In this document: positions 6,976-14,542 of the stretch, in pieces | Numbering within the stretch: position 1 is the first letter of the stretch | Layout of the letters: each line of letters opens with the position of its first letter | From: JALOOE01 sp964423545 | GTDB lineage: Bacteria > Chloroflexota > Anaerolineae > CG2-30-64-16 | NCBI GenBank assembly: GCA_964423545.1 | Contig: CAYRFV010000041.1 | Coordinates: 1 to 28,069 of the forward strand | DNA length: 28,069 nucleotides | Direction: 5' to 3' | The notes under the pieces: generated by a model | The model's input: only the letters and a program-made list of their open reading frames with translations | Databases searched by the model: none | Told to the model about the DNA's origin: nothing | Program-made: the position numbers and the translations under genes

Positions 6976-8040
6976 GCCGAATTCTCGGATGGCGGCGACG
7001 ATCTGCGGGAAGCTCTTGCGCCATACGCCCGGCGGCACGTTCTCCGAGATCTGGATCTGCAGCCGGCCGCTGTGTCCGCCCTCGGCCAGGATCTGCTGCG
7101 CCGCGGCGCGAATCTGCTCCGGCTCGGCCAGGTGGACCGAAGAGGGGAAGTTCGGACACACCCGCATCTCCGGCCACAGGGCCAGCGCCTGGCCGACGCT
7201 CGTATCGTTGTCGGGCGGCGGCGAGAGGGAATCGATCCCGCGCACCCCAGACTCCCCGATCAGCCGCCAGAGCGGCTTCAAGTCACCGTCCATGTGCACG
7301 TAGACCAGCGAGCCGGCGTCCGCCAGCATCTCGGCCAGCTCGTTGTAGAGCGGCATGCAGTACTTGCGGAAGTTCTTCGGGCCGATCACCGGCGCGGTGA
7401 TGTTGTCGGGCACGTCGATCATCGGCACCGGCACGCGCTGCGCGGCGCGGCGCACGATCGCGAAGACCTGGCGCTCGATCCCCGCCATCAGCGCCACGGT
7501 CTCCTCCACCAGCTCGGGGCAGTCGACCAGGTGCGCGGCCAGGTCATCGATCAGCACCCACTGGATCCACAGCTGCTGATAAGGAGTGCGCAGCACCGCG
7601 GGCAGCGGCCAGCCGTCCTCTCCCAGCTCCCGCAGATCGCGCACGTAGTGGCGGGTGTCGTCCAGCACCACGCTGTCGCGCAGGTAGGCCATGAAGATGC
7701 GATAGTCTCGCGGCTCCTTGATGAAGTGCTTGCGGATGCTGCCCGTGCCATAGGTCGGCTCGTAGTGCACCTCCTCCGTCAGGTCGCCCGCGGGCGTGTG
7801 CAGCGTCCTGACCTTCCCCTTGATCCCGCGGCGCTGGATCCGCTTCGCCTCGATGCGGCAGTGCGGACGCTCGATCCGGTGCAGGCGCGACCAGCGCCAG
7901 AGCCCCATGTTCTCGCGGCCGATCACCTCCCAGATCTCCTCGTTCGGTGCGACCGCGTCGTCATACTGGATGAAGGGCACCCGGTCGTGCGGCCGGCCCT
8001 GCATCACGGCAAGCATTCGTTCGTGCATGGTCATTGGCAT
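6967..8040 (-). CDS. UroD/MtaA-superfamily protein, paralogue A
   Basis: The 357-residue protein starts MPMTMHERMLAVMQGRPHDRVP, the typical N-terminus of uroporphyrinogen decarboxylase-superfamily proteins, and keeps the TIM-barrel pattern to the end. The RQAGR motif of true UroD haem enzymes is missing, so haem synthesis is unlikely. The site that in corrinoid methyltransferases such as MtaA carries a zinc-binding HxC reads VHMDGDLKP (His249, Asp251), followed by GIDSLSPPPDND, so one metal ligand differs. It could be a methyltransferase variant or a different lyase. An AGGAG site lies about 8 nt before the ATG at 8040. The same frame stays open across the 100-N gap, but that upstream part is not coding. 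Two other divergent members lie at 15763 and 17010. Confidence 0.82.
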   Translation of the reverse strand: MPMTMHERMLAVMQGRPHDRVPFIQYDDAVAPNEEIWEVIGRENMGLWRWSRLHRIERPHCRIEAKRIQRRGIKGKVRTLHTPAGDLTEEVHYEPTYGTGSIRKHFIKEPRDYRIFMAYLRDSVVLDDTRHYVRDLRELGEDGWPLPAVLRTPYQQLWIQWVLIDDLAAHLVDCPELVEETVALMAGIERQVFAIVRRAAQRVPVPMIDVPDNITAPVIGPKNFRKYCMPLYNELAEMLADAGSLVYVHMDGDLKPLWRLIGESGVRGIDSLSPPPDNDTSVGQALALWPEMRVCPNFPSSVHLAEPEQIRAAAQQILAEGGHSGRLQIQISENVPPGVWRKSFPQIVAAIREFGAP

Positions 8041-8071
8041 GGCGCTGCTCCTGCTGAAGATCGTGTCAACG

Positions 8072-8171
8072 NNNNNNNNNNNNNNNNNNNNNNNNNNNNN
8101 NNNNNNNNNNNNNNNNNNNNNNNNNNNNNNNNNNNNNNNNNNNNNNNNNNNNNNNNNNNNNNNNNNNNNNN
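8072..8171. other. Assembly gap of 100 N
   Basis: Exactly 100 N, the conventional filler for a scaffold gap of unknown true size. It directly abuts the 41-bp palindromic tandem repeat, which probably caused the break. More repeat copies or other sequence may be missing, including the promoter of the UroD-family gene at 6967-8040. Confidence 0.95.
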
Positions 8172-8280
8172 TACCGCAAGCCGCCGGCTTGCGCTCCAGT
8201 CCCATCCCGTCGTACCGCAAGCCGCCGGCTTGCGCTCCAGTCCCATCCCGTCGTACCGCAAGCCGCCAGCTTGCGCTACC
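8172..8280. repeat. Palindromic tandem repeat, 41-bp period, 2.6 copies
   Basis: Units begin at 8172, 8213 and 8254. Each holds the hairpin CGCAAGCC-GCC-GGCTTGCG (8175-8193, 8216-8234, 8257-8275), an 8-bp stem with a 3-nt loop. The third copy has one arm change (AGCTTGCG). The 22-nt spacers are identical, which rules out a CRISPR. The array begins at the assembly gap, so its true length is unknown. The last hairpin directly adjoins the stop codon (8276-8278) of the minus-strand EEP gene and could act as its terminator. Confidence 0.9.
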
Positions 8281-9043
8281 GGTTCGGCGTCGTCGGGCCT
8301 CCACCCTCCGGACGGATCAACGGGTCCTCGCTCGACACATCGAGCGTCGCGACCAGCGGAACATGATCGCTCCAACGGAGCCAATCGTGCGGGTCGCCCA
8401 CCTCGAACGCGGCCAGGCGCGGCCCGCCCCCGGCCGGGACGAAAAGGTAGTCCACCACGAAGCCGCGGGCGAAATGGCGCCGGTGAAAGTGCGTGCGCCG
8501 CAGCGCCTCCTGGCCCGAGGCATCGCTCATCATCGTGTCGGCGTTGGCCAGGCCGGCCTCCGCCAACAGCCCGGCCACGGAGGCCCCGGCCGCGGCCCCG
8601 TGCGGCCGCGCGGACATCTGTTGGGGGAGGCGGTTGAAATCGCCCGCGACCACGGCCGGCGCCGCTGCCAGGAAGGGCCGGTGGTGGCGCAGCGCGGCCG
8701 CCGGGTCGTTCGTGGCGCCGGCCGGAACCTGGCGCGCATCCGCGACCCAGACCCCCAGCAGGTTGAGGCGGCACGCGCCGTGAAGCTCGACCGGCAGGTA
8801 GAGCGAGAACGCCTCCGAGCAGGACGCATGCCGGCGGAGGCGCAGCTCGCCGAACGTGAAGACGCCGAGGCCCTTCTGCGCATTGAAGCCGATCCAGTCG
8901 GCGTCGCGGCAGTCCGGCCGCCACCCGCGGCCAGGCGCGGCGCATTCCTGGACGACCGCCACGTCGGGCCGCAGCGCCAGCAGCGCCTCGAACTTGCGCT
9001 GCAGCGCCATGTTGCAGTTCCAGGTCACGATGCGGAGCGGCAT
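8276..9043 (-). CDS. Endonuclease/exonuclease/phosphatase (EEP) family protein A
   Basis: The 255-residue protein begins MPLRIVTWNCNMALQRKF, whose TWNCN is the first conserved EEP motif. VAVVQEC supplies the metal-binding Glu, VVAGDFNRLP the catalytic GDFN, and RWSDHVPLVATLD the closing SDH motif. All core catalytic residues are therefore present and the protein should be an active Mg-dependent phosphodiesterase or phosphatase. Substrates across the family range from DNA to phosphoinositides, and nothing here narrows the choice. There is no signal peptide, so it is cytoplasmic. A longer in-frame extension reaches 9787 but runs through the next gene's antisense and is rejected. Its stop codon lies directly beside the last hairpin of the 41-bp repeat array. 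Confidence 0.88.
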   Translation of the reverse strand: MPLRIVTWNCNMALQRKFEALLALRPDVAVVQECAAPGRGWRPDCRDADWIGFNAQKGLGVFTFGELRLRRHASCSEAFSLYLPVELHGACRLNLLGVWVADARQVPAGATNDPAAALRHHRPFLAAAPAVVAGDFNRLPQQMSARPHGAAAGASVAGLLAEAGLANADTMMSDASGQEALRRTHFHRRHFARGFVVDYLFVPAGGGPRLAAFEVGDPHDWLRWSDHVPLVATLDVSSEDPLIRPEGGGPTTPNR

Positions 9044-9087
9044 GGCCCCAACCCCCGGCCCGCGGCGGACGCCCGTGGATGCCGCAT

Positions 9088-9732
9088 TCAGAGCTCTTCC
9101 CGGCCCATCAACCGGGTCTCGGTGTAGCGGCGCAGCGCATAGATTGGGATCTGCAGGAGCCACAGGTACATCGCCAGGTTGGCATTCAGCGGCGCCACGA
9201 TTGCGGAGAGGAGGAAGACCAGCGGCGGCAGCAGGAAGTTCAGCCGGATATCGCGTTCCTGGCGCAGGTCCAGCTCCCGTGACAGGAAGCGATGGCGGCC
9301 GGCGTAGATCCACACCCCGGCGAGCGAGAAACCCATCCCGGCCGCGGCGCCGGCATACAGCGCGACCGACGCAGAGCGCACCGGGTGGCTGAACAGCACC
9401 GCGGTCGGGTGCGGCAGGAACGCGAGGCACATCAGAAACAGGAAGTTGAGGTAGATCAGGCGCCGGTCGAAGCTGCGGATGAAGCGGAAGCAGCGATGGT
9501 GCGCCACCCAGTAAAGCGCGATTACCCAGAAGCTGACGAAATAGCCGAGATACTTGGGCCAGAGTGCCCCTATCGTCCGGCCGAGGTCGAGCGCCTCCTC
9601 CCCGGCCGCCTCCGGGATCCTGAGATCCAGCACCAGCAGGGTGATGGCGATCGCCATCACGGCGTCGCTGAAGAAGACGATCCGGTCGAGGCCGAACGGC
9701 GCGGGCGGCGCCTCGTGGCGTGGGGGTGGCAT
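9088..9732 (-). CDS. TMEM175/DUF1211-family potassium channel-like membrane protein
   Basis: The 214-residue protein carries LDRIVFFSDAVMAIAITLLV near its start, which includes the FSD signature of bacterial TMEM175 channels at the head of the first helix. Several further hydrophobic segments follow (near LGYFVSFWVIALYWV, LNFLFLMCLAFL, ASVALYAGAAAGMGF and NFLLPPLVFLLSAIV), consistent with six helices. Known bacterial members form tetrameric, weakly K-selective leak channels. The ATG at 9732 has AGGAG 7 nt upstream and is chosen over one at 9780. It is followed on the same strand by the EEP gene 44 nt away. Family assignment is strong; physiological role is inferred. Confidence 0.87.
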   Translation of the reverse strand: MPPPRHEAPPAPFGLDRIVFFSDAVMAIAITLLVLDLRIPEAAGEEALDLGRTIGALWPKYLGYFVSFWVIALYWVAHHRCFRFIRSFDRRLIYLNFLFLMCLAFLPHPTAVLFSHPVRSASVALYAGAAAGMGFSLAGVWIYAGRHRFLSRELDLRQERDIRLNFLLPPLVFLLSAIVAPLNANLAMYLWLLQIPIYALRRYTETRLMGREEL

Positions 9733-9753
9733 CGAGCAGCTCCTGAGCTGGGG

Positions 9754-9847
9754 CCGGCAGTCGCATCGGGCCGGCCGCATTCGTCAATCGGGTTGGCCGG
9801 CCGGCAGTCGCATCGGGCCGGCCGCATTCGTCAATCGGGTTGGCCGG
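9754..9847. repeat. 47-bp tandem duplication overlapping the nitroreductase stop
   Basis: Two essentially identical 47-bp copies (9754-9800, 9801-9847), beginning CCGGCAGTCGCATCGGG. The second contains the last codons and stop of the minus-strand nitroreductase gene, and the first repeats that gene end in the intergenic space. Each copy holds CCGG palindromes. Confidence 0.85.
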
Positions 9848-10538
9848 CCGGGATCAGATAGAGCGGCTGCTGATCGGCCGGCAGGTCGAGCAGACGCCGC
9901 ACCTGGCCATCATCGAACGCGCCGATCGGCACGGCGCCGAGGCCGAGCGCCACGGCCTGGAGCAGCACGTTCTGGGCTGCGTGTCCCGCCTCCAGGTGCA
10001 CGTACCGCCGGCCGCGCTCCTCTCCGTACCGCTGGGCCGTGCGGCCATAGACCCCCGTGAGCACGATCACTGCGGGCGCAGCCGCAACCGCGGACTGGCC
10101 CACTGCGGCCGCGGCCAACGCCGGCCGCACGTCTCCCGCGACCTGCGGCAGCAGCCGGCCTCCCTGCGCCTCGTAGCGATAGACGGCGTCGGGCGTGACC
10201 GCGTACACCTCGAGCGGGTAGGTCGCGCCTGCCGACGGTGCGGTGCGCTGGCCGGCCGGGCCGGTGATCCCTTGCGCGGCCCAGAGCAGCTGCCCCAGCT
10301 CGCCGGGCGTCAGCCGCCGGTCGGCAAAGCTGCGCACCGAGCGGCGCTGCGCCAGCGCCTCTTCGAGGCTGAGGGGCCCTTGCCGCCGCGGCGCGGGCAG
10401 CGCGAGGCTCTGCATCTCCCCGGCAGGCGTCGCCCCACCCTCTGCCGCCATCGGCGGCGCGGTCGGCGCGGGCACGCAGCCTGCCAGCGCGGCTGCCGCC
10501 AGCATGACAAAGGCGAGCAGATGTCGTCCGTGCCTCAT
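9831..10538 (-). CDS. Lipid-anchored SagB/ThcOx-type nitroreductase
   Basis: A 235-residue protein with a lipoprotein signal peptide (lipobox LAGC, Cys21) followed by a short Pro/Ala linker and an FMN nitroreductase domain of the SagB type. RRSVRSFADRRLTPGELG and LLWAAQG are the usual FMN-binding and dimer segments, and RTAPSAGATYPLEVY is the SagB hallmark. HLEAGHAAQNVLLQAVALGLG and VPIGAF follow, ending at QPLYLIPAGQP. Export is unusual, because relatives normally work on cytoplasmic azoline peptides or flavins. An extracytoplasmic anchor suggests redox work on the cell surface, possibly with the cytochrome at 1-845 (inference). GGGAGG ends 6 nt before the ATG at 10538; an in-frame ATG at 10544 sits directly against that site and is less likely. 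The 3' end lies in a 47-bp tandem duplication. Confidence 0.85.
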   Translation of the reverse strand: MRHGRHLLAFVMLAAAALAGCVPAPTAPPMAAEGGATPAGEMQSLALPAPRRQGPLSLEEALAQRRSVRSFADRRLTPGELGQLLWAAQGITGPAGQRTAPSAGATYPLEVYAVTPDAVYRYEAQGGRLLPQVAGDVRPALAAAAVGQSAVAAAPAVIVLTGVYGRTAQRYGEERGRRYVHLEAGHAAQNVLLQAVALGLGAVPIGAFDDGQVRRLLDLPADQQPLYLIPAGQPD

Positions 10539-10627
10539 CGCCATCCTCCCCGATACGATAATGGATCGCCTGCGCCTTCCCGCCCTCTACGGCAACGCGC
10601 CCTTTTGCCGCACACCTGGCCAGCTGC

Positions 10628-11201
10628 TCAGCGGAAGAGGGACTGCGCCATCCGGAGCGCCTGCGCGACCACAGCGGCAGGCGCTGCCGCTGCGCCTGCC
10701 GCAGCGCCTGCGCCTGGCGCTGCGCCAGGGATCAGGATCTCCTGCGCATCCTCCAGCGCCCGCTCGATGCGGCCGGCGGGCGGCATCGCGCGCTGCGCCA
10801 GCGCTGCGGCGTCTCTGAGCGCGGCGTCAGCGTCGGCCCGGTCCTGCGCTGTCAGCCCGGAGGCGGGCAAGGCAGCGACCTGGCCGCGGATCTCCTCCAG
10901 AAGCGCCAGGAACGCGGCGAGATCGGGACCGGCCGCCGCGCCCCCCCTGCCCGGGATCACGACGTTGTGATCGCCGGCCAGGGCCACGCCGCCGCCCGTG
11001 TTGATCGCGCTGCATGACATCTCGGCCCGCCTCGACATCCCCCACCACCGCGCCGCCTTTGTCGAGCTGCCGGCGAATGCCGGCGGCCTCCGCGCTCAGC
11101 GCGGCCAGGCTGGCCTCGTCGGCATGGGGATCGGCCAGCCAACGCTGCAGGGTCGCCAGCCGGCGCCGGAGTTGGTCCTGCGTGGGTTGCGGATCGGTCA
11201 T
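10628..11201 (-). pseudogene. Small helical/Gly-rich protein gene split by a frameshift
   Basis: From the ATG at 11201 the frame reads MTDPQPTQDQLRRRLATLQR, a helical N-terminus that may form a coiled coil, then GGAVVGDVEAGRDVMQRDQ. After about 11010 that frame turns into Arg/Gly-rich nonsense and stops at 10827. The overlapping frame (ATG at 11038) carries the natural continuation INTGGGVALAGDHNVVIPG and a helical C-terminal domain to the stop at 10628. Gly-rich GDV/GRD segments followed by INTGGG are a known arrangement in Chloroflexota proteins with N-terminal helical adaptors. The two parts therefore look like one gene of about 190 residues broken near 10998-11012. It could be a real mutation, an assembly indel or a programmed shift. 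Function unknown. Confidence 0.6.
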
Positions 11202-11240
11202 GGTGATCCTCCCTCGACTGGCGGCCGCGTGACCGGCAGT

Positions 11241-11264
11241 CGGTCGCCCGACCGGTCGCCCGAC
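11241..11264. repeat. 12-bp tandem duplication
   Basis: CGGTCGCCCGAC is repeated twice without gap (11241-11252, 11253-11264) in the 78-nt space between the EEP gene's stop and the frameshifted gene's start. Partial matches (GACCGGCAGTCGG before, CGGCCG after) extend it. Confidence 0.8.
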
Positions 11265-11279
11265 CGGCCGTCTGCCGCC

Positions 11280-12164
11280 CTAGAGATCGAACACCGCGAC
11301 CACCGGCCGGTGATCGGAGACCCGGTAGTCGACCAGGTCGCCTGTTCCGTCCGGCCCGCGGTGGAACCGGGTGGGGCCACCCAGCGCCGGGTCGCAGTCC
11401 CAGGCATACACGGCCGGCCCAGACCGGAGCCGGGCCGCCAGCGCCGGGGAGAGCACGACGAAGTCGATGATCAGGCGATCCCCCTCGAACAGCGCGGTCT
11501 CGCGGTGCGGGCCGTCCGGCGCAGGGTTCTCCCACCGCCAGCCGGGCAGCGCAAGCGGATCGAGCGAACGGTTGGGGTCCGCGAGCTCGGCGTTGAAGTC
11601 GCCCAACACCGCCACCTCCGGCCGCTCCGGCCGGGGGAAGGCCGGGTTTTTGTCCGCCGCCTCGCCGCGCAGCCAGCTCGCCAGTGCGGCCGCCTCCTTG
11701 CGCCGCTGCCCCGCGTCCTGCACGTCGAGGAAGGCGGGAAACCCGGCGCGCAGGTGCACGGCGACAGCGACAAACTCCTGTCCCGACCCTCGCGCGGCCA
11801 GGCGCGCGGCATACGGTTTGCGGCCGATCTTCGGCCCCCCCTGGAGCGCGGCCGCCTGCACGAACTCGACGGTGGCCGCGTTGAAGCACAGGAAGGCTTT
11901 CTGCACGTTCTTCTCGGCCGTGGGATCGGGATCGGAGGTCAGCCAGGCGTTGTTTGCACGGAGGACGTACTCCCGACCCGGGCCGCTCGCCTGGCCGAGA
12001 ATGCGTTCCATAGCGAACGGATCGACGATCTCCTGCAGCGCCAGGACGTCAGGCGCGAGGCGGGCGAGCACCTGGGCGATCAGCGCCTCATCGGCCTCGC
12101 TGCGGGCAATGTGCTCCCCGCTCCGGTCGCCGAGCCAATAGATGTTCCACGTCGCGATCTTCAT
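11280..12164 (-). CDS. Endonuclease/exonuclease/phosphatase (EEP) family protein B
   Basis: A 294-residue EEP-fold enzyme. MKIATWNIYWLGDR opens with the Asn motif, PDVLALQEIVDP carries the metal-binding Glu, VAVHLRAGF and VAVLGDFNAEL give the catalytic His and GDFN, and YRVSDHRPVVAVFDL ends with the SDH motif. All catalytic residues are present. The long middle (GRKPYAARLAAR to LRGEAADKN) resembles the nuclease-type members more than phosphatases, so DNA or nucleotide phosphodiester cleavage is a fair guess. The ATG at 12164 follows GGAGGGAGAG directly, a strong ribosome site. It differs clearly in sequence and length from the other EEP protein at 8276-9043, so the pair is not a recent duplication. 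Confidence 0.88.
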   Translation of the reverse strand: MKIATWNIYWLGDRSGEHIARSEADEALIAQVLARLAPDVLALQEIVDPFAMERILGQASGPGREYVLRANNAWLTSDPDPTAEKNVQKAFLCFNAATVEFVQAAALQGGPKIGRKPYAARLAARGSGQEFVAVAVHLRAGFPAFLDVQDAGQRRKEAAALASWLRGEAADKNPAFPRPERPEVAVLGDFNAELADPNRSLDPLALPGWRWENPAPDGPHRETALFEGDRLIIDFVVLSPALAARLRSGPAVYAWDCDPALGGPTRFHRGPDGTGDLVDYRVSDHRPVVAVFDL

Positions 12165-12209
12165 CTCTCTCCCTCCAGAGCCGGCCCCGGTCGGCGGGTG
12201 CGGGCGGGC

Positions 12210-12536
12210 TCAAACCTTGTACTCCTCCCGCACCGGGCTGAACACTTCCACCACCCGCGCCGGCGCGTCCCCCATGGCCACGCTGTGTACGACGCCGCCT
12301 GGAATCACCCAGACATCGCCCGGCTTCACCGTGCGCGTCTCATCCCCGATCGTGAAGCTGAATTCCCCCTCCAGGCACAGGCCGATCTGCTCGTGCGGGT
12401 GGCTGTGCGGCGGGATGGCGGCATGCGCGTGCAGGTCCACCAGCGAGAGCAGCATCCTCTCGCCCCAGAAGGTGCGCGCCAGCACGCCGGGCAGCAGCTG
12501 CCTGGTCGGGCGAGGTTCGGAATCGTAGAAGTGCAT
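12210..12536 (-). CDS. Small single-domain cupin
   Basis: The 108-residue protein is a one-domain cupin. PPHSHPHEQIGLCLEGEF contains the first cupin motif with two His and a Glu, and VKPGDVWVIPGGVVHSV the second with its His, so a metal site should be intact. Proteins of this size are often sugar-binding isomerase-like, oxygen-using or sensory; nothing in the sequence decides. The ATG at 12536 has GGAGG seven nt upstream (CCGGAGGACCTC). Longer starts to 12605 lack such a site. The EEP gene follows 45 nt downstream on the same strand. Confidence 0.87.
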   Translation of the reverse strand: MHFYDSEPRPTRQLLPGVLARTFWGERMLLSLVDLHAHAAIPPHSHPHEQIGLCLEGEFSFTIGDETRTVKPGDVWVIPGGVVHSVAMGDAPARVVEVFSPVREEYKV

Positions 12537-12650
12537 GAGGTCCTCCGGTAACGCAATGCATGAGACGCAGGATGTGACACGTGATGTACGCGGCGTGATG
12601 CGCACCAGGCTCGTGGGTGGGCGTCACGAAGCACGCGTCCGGATCGCTCG

Positions 12651-14540
12651 TCACGGCTCACGCACGACTCGAAACCGTGCGTCGAGCCGCGGCAGATCGA
12701 CCGCGGTCACCTTCAGGCCGAGCACGCTGTCCAGCGGCGGATCGCCCGGCACGGGCAGGTGGGTCTCCCAGCCTAGTTCGGGGATCAGCACGACGCTGTT
12801 GCGGTCGCGGCGCTCGACCAGCACGCCGTCCCCGTGCCAGCCAGCGTGCTGCAGCAGATAGACCAGCGTCCAGTGCTGGTTCGACAGCCGTTCGGCCTGG
12901 CGCACCGCGGCCACGGCCGCCTCGGTCGCGCCGGCGCGCTCCACGATTTCGTCGACGGTCATCAGCCGCTCCCCGCGCAGGTGGCTGCGGAGCTGCTGAT
13001 GCGCCACCAGGTCGAGGTAGCGGCGCAGTGGGCTGGTGGCCTGGGTGTAGGCGGCCAGCCCCAACCCGCTGTGCGGTGCGGCTGCGGCGCGGGGCTGGCT
13101 GCGCTTGAACGTCCGGCGCTTCGCAAACATAACGGACAGGCTGACGCTGGCCGACCCTGCGCCGTCCCCCGTCTCCCCCGTCTCCCGTCTCTCTCCACCC
13201 ATCTCGTCCGGCGGCTCCTGCGTCGAGAAGGGCATCGGGATGCCGTGCTCGAGCGCGTAGGCCGCCACCGCCTCCCCGACCAGGATCATGGCGTTCTCCA
13301 CCACCATCCGGCTTGGCTGGGGCACGACCGGGTGGAGGGTCACCTCGCCGTCCACCACGCGGAGGTCCACCTCCGGCATGGCGATAGAGGAGGCCCCGGC
13401 CGCAGTCCGCCGCGCCAGGTAGGCCCGCGCCAGCCGGTGCAGCTCGGCGAACGGCGTTTCTCCGATCGCCGCGGTGACCGCCTCGTAGGTCAGTCGAGTG
13501 ACGCGCACCCAGCTCGGCGCAATCTCCACGCCCAGGAGCTCGCCGCGCTCGCTCACGTCGAGGCCGAACGACAGTGCGGGGGAGACCTCGCTCAGCCCCA
13601 GCCCGAGCAGCGGGGTCGCCGCGGGTGGCAGCATCGGGATCGGCCCCTCCGGCAGGTAGAGGGAGGCCCCGCGGCCGCGCGCCTCCAGGTCGAGGGGGCT
13701 GCCCGGCGCAATGATCGCCGCGGGATCGGCCACGTGGACCCACAGCCGGCCGCGGTCGAAGCTGAGCGCGTCGTCGGGCGCATCGGTCTCCGCGGCATCG
13801 ATGGCGTAGGCAGGGAGATGCGTCAGATCGCGCCGCGGTTCGTCGGGCAAGGGTGGCAGCGGCAGGTCCGGCGGCGCCGCCGCGACCTCCAGCCGCGCCG
13901 GGTAGGGGTTGACCGCCGGGGTCCAGTAGCCCAGCTCGAGCAGCAGCGCGTGGGCCGCTTCGGGCGTTTCCTCCCGCTCCAACTCGCGCAGCACGCGGCA
14001 GCGCGCGGCCCGGCCGGCTGCCGGCAGCCGGGCTGCCGCCTCGACCTCGCGCAGATAGCGCACGTCCGCGGCGTCGGTGCGGCCGGCGCGCACGTGGCCG
14101 GCGCGCACGTGGCCCAAGAAGGCCGCCCACGCCTCCTTCTCCGCGAGCTCGGCGGCACGCGTCGCCTGGACGCGCGCCACCTCCGCGGCGGTGCAGGCGA
14201 TGACCGTCTCGGCCGCGCCGCGGAAATAGAGGCCGTCGGCGACGAGCTGCCAGGCGGCCCAGGCCGCGGCGGGCGTGTATGCGCCGAACGCCAGCTCCGC
14301 CAGGTCGGCGAGGGTCGTCGTGCCGCCTGCGAGCATCTCCCACGCGGTCGCGACCTCCCCCTGCAGCGGCCGGAGCGCCTCGGCGAGGGTTCGGATCGGC
14401 CCGGGGTGCAGCAGCGTCACATCCTTCGGACGCACCTTCTGCGTCTCGCCTCCCTCCAGCTCGACTTCGATCTTGTCGCCCAACCGCACCACGCGGCCGG
14501 GGCGCAGTTTGTAGAGCACCAGGCTGCCTTCGCTGAGCAT
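12651..14540 (-). CDS. RNB-domain (RNase II/R family) ribonuclease
   Basis: The 629-residue protein starts MLSEGSLVLYKLRPGRVVRL, a small beta-barrel domain (KIEVELEGG, KVRPKDVTLLHPGP) seen in cyanobacterial and Chloroflexota RNB proteins. A helical middle follows. The RNB catalytic domain has AIDAAETDAPDDALSFD with the Asp cluster that binds Mg, VHVADPAAII and YTQATSPLRRYLDLVAHQQL, the strongest family motif. It should be a processive 3'-5' exoribonuclease. Unusual points: a low-complexity insert GGERRETGETGDGAG at a loop before the last motif, and a 15-bp duplication (14081-14110) giving AGHVR twice. The ATG at 14540 starts 2 nt after the upstream methyltransferase stop; a GTG at 14546 would give a GTGA overlap. 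The frame stays open upstream to 15212, but that part is a shadow of the methyltransferase. Confidence 0.9.
   Translation of the reverse strand: MLSEGSLVLYKLRPGRVVRLGDKIEVELEGGETQKVRPKDVTLLHPGPIRTLAEALRPLQGEVATAWEMLAGGTTTLADLAELAFGAYTPAAAWAAWQLVADGLYFRGAAETVIACTAAEVARVQATRAAELAEKEAWAAFLGHVRAGHVRAGRTDAADVRYLREVEAAARLPAAGRAARCRVLRELEREETPEAAHALLLELGYWTPAVNPYPARLEVAAAPPDLPLPPLPDEPRRDLTHLPAYAIDAAETDAPDDALSFDRGRLWVHVADPAAIIAPGSPLDLEARGRGASLYLPEGPIPMLPPAATPLLGLGLSEVSPALSFGLDVSERGELLGVEIAPSWVRVTRLTYEAVTAAIGETPFAELHRLARAYLARRTAAGASSIAMPEVDLRVVDGEVTLHPVVPQPSRMVVENAMILVGEAVAAYALEHGIPMPFSTQEPPDEMGGERRETGETGDGAGSASVSLSVMFAKRRTFKRSQPRAAAAPHSGLGLAAYTQATSPLRRYLDLVAHQQLRSHLRGERLMTVDEIVERAGATEAAVAAVRQAERLSNQHWTLVYLLQHAGWHGDGVLVERRDRNSVVLIPELGWETHLPVPGDPPLDSVLGLKVTAVDLPRLDARFRVVREP
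14081..14110. repeat. 15-bp in-frame tandem duplication inside the RNB gene
   Basis: GGCCGGCGCGCACGT occurs twice head to tail (14081-14095, 14096-14110). On the minus strand it encodes the repeated pentapeptide AGHVR. The frame is kept, so the reading frame tolerates it. Confidence 0.85.
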
Positions 14541-14542
14541 CG

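Noticed and set aside
8041..8071. TTGACA-like box on the minus strand upstream of UroD-like paralogue A
   Set aside because: It is so near the start codon that a -10 box would overlap the ribosome site; the real promoter is probably in the gap.
7072..8637. 521-residue plus-strand frame crossing the N gap
   Set aside because: It is antisense to the UroD-like and EEP genes and spans unknown bases.
8276..9787. 503-residue extended form of EEP protein A
   Set aside because: The extra N-terminal half overlaps the TMEM175-like gene out of frame and has no domain.
10998..12551. 517-residue plus-strand frame
   Set aside because: Antisense shadow of the EEP B and cupin genes, which have intact catalytic motifs.
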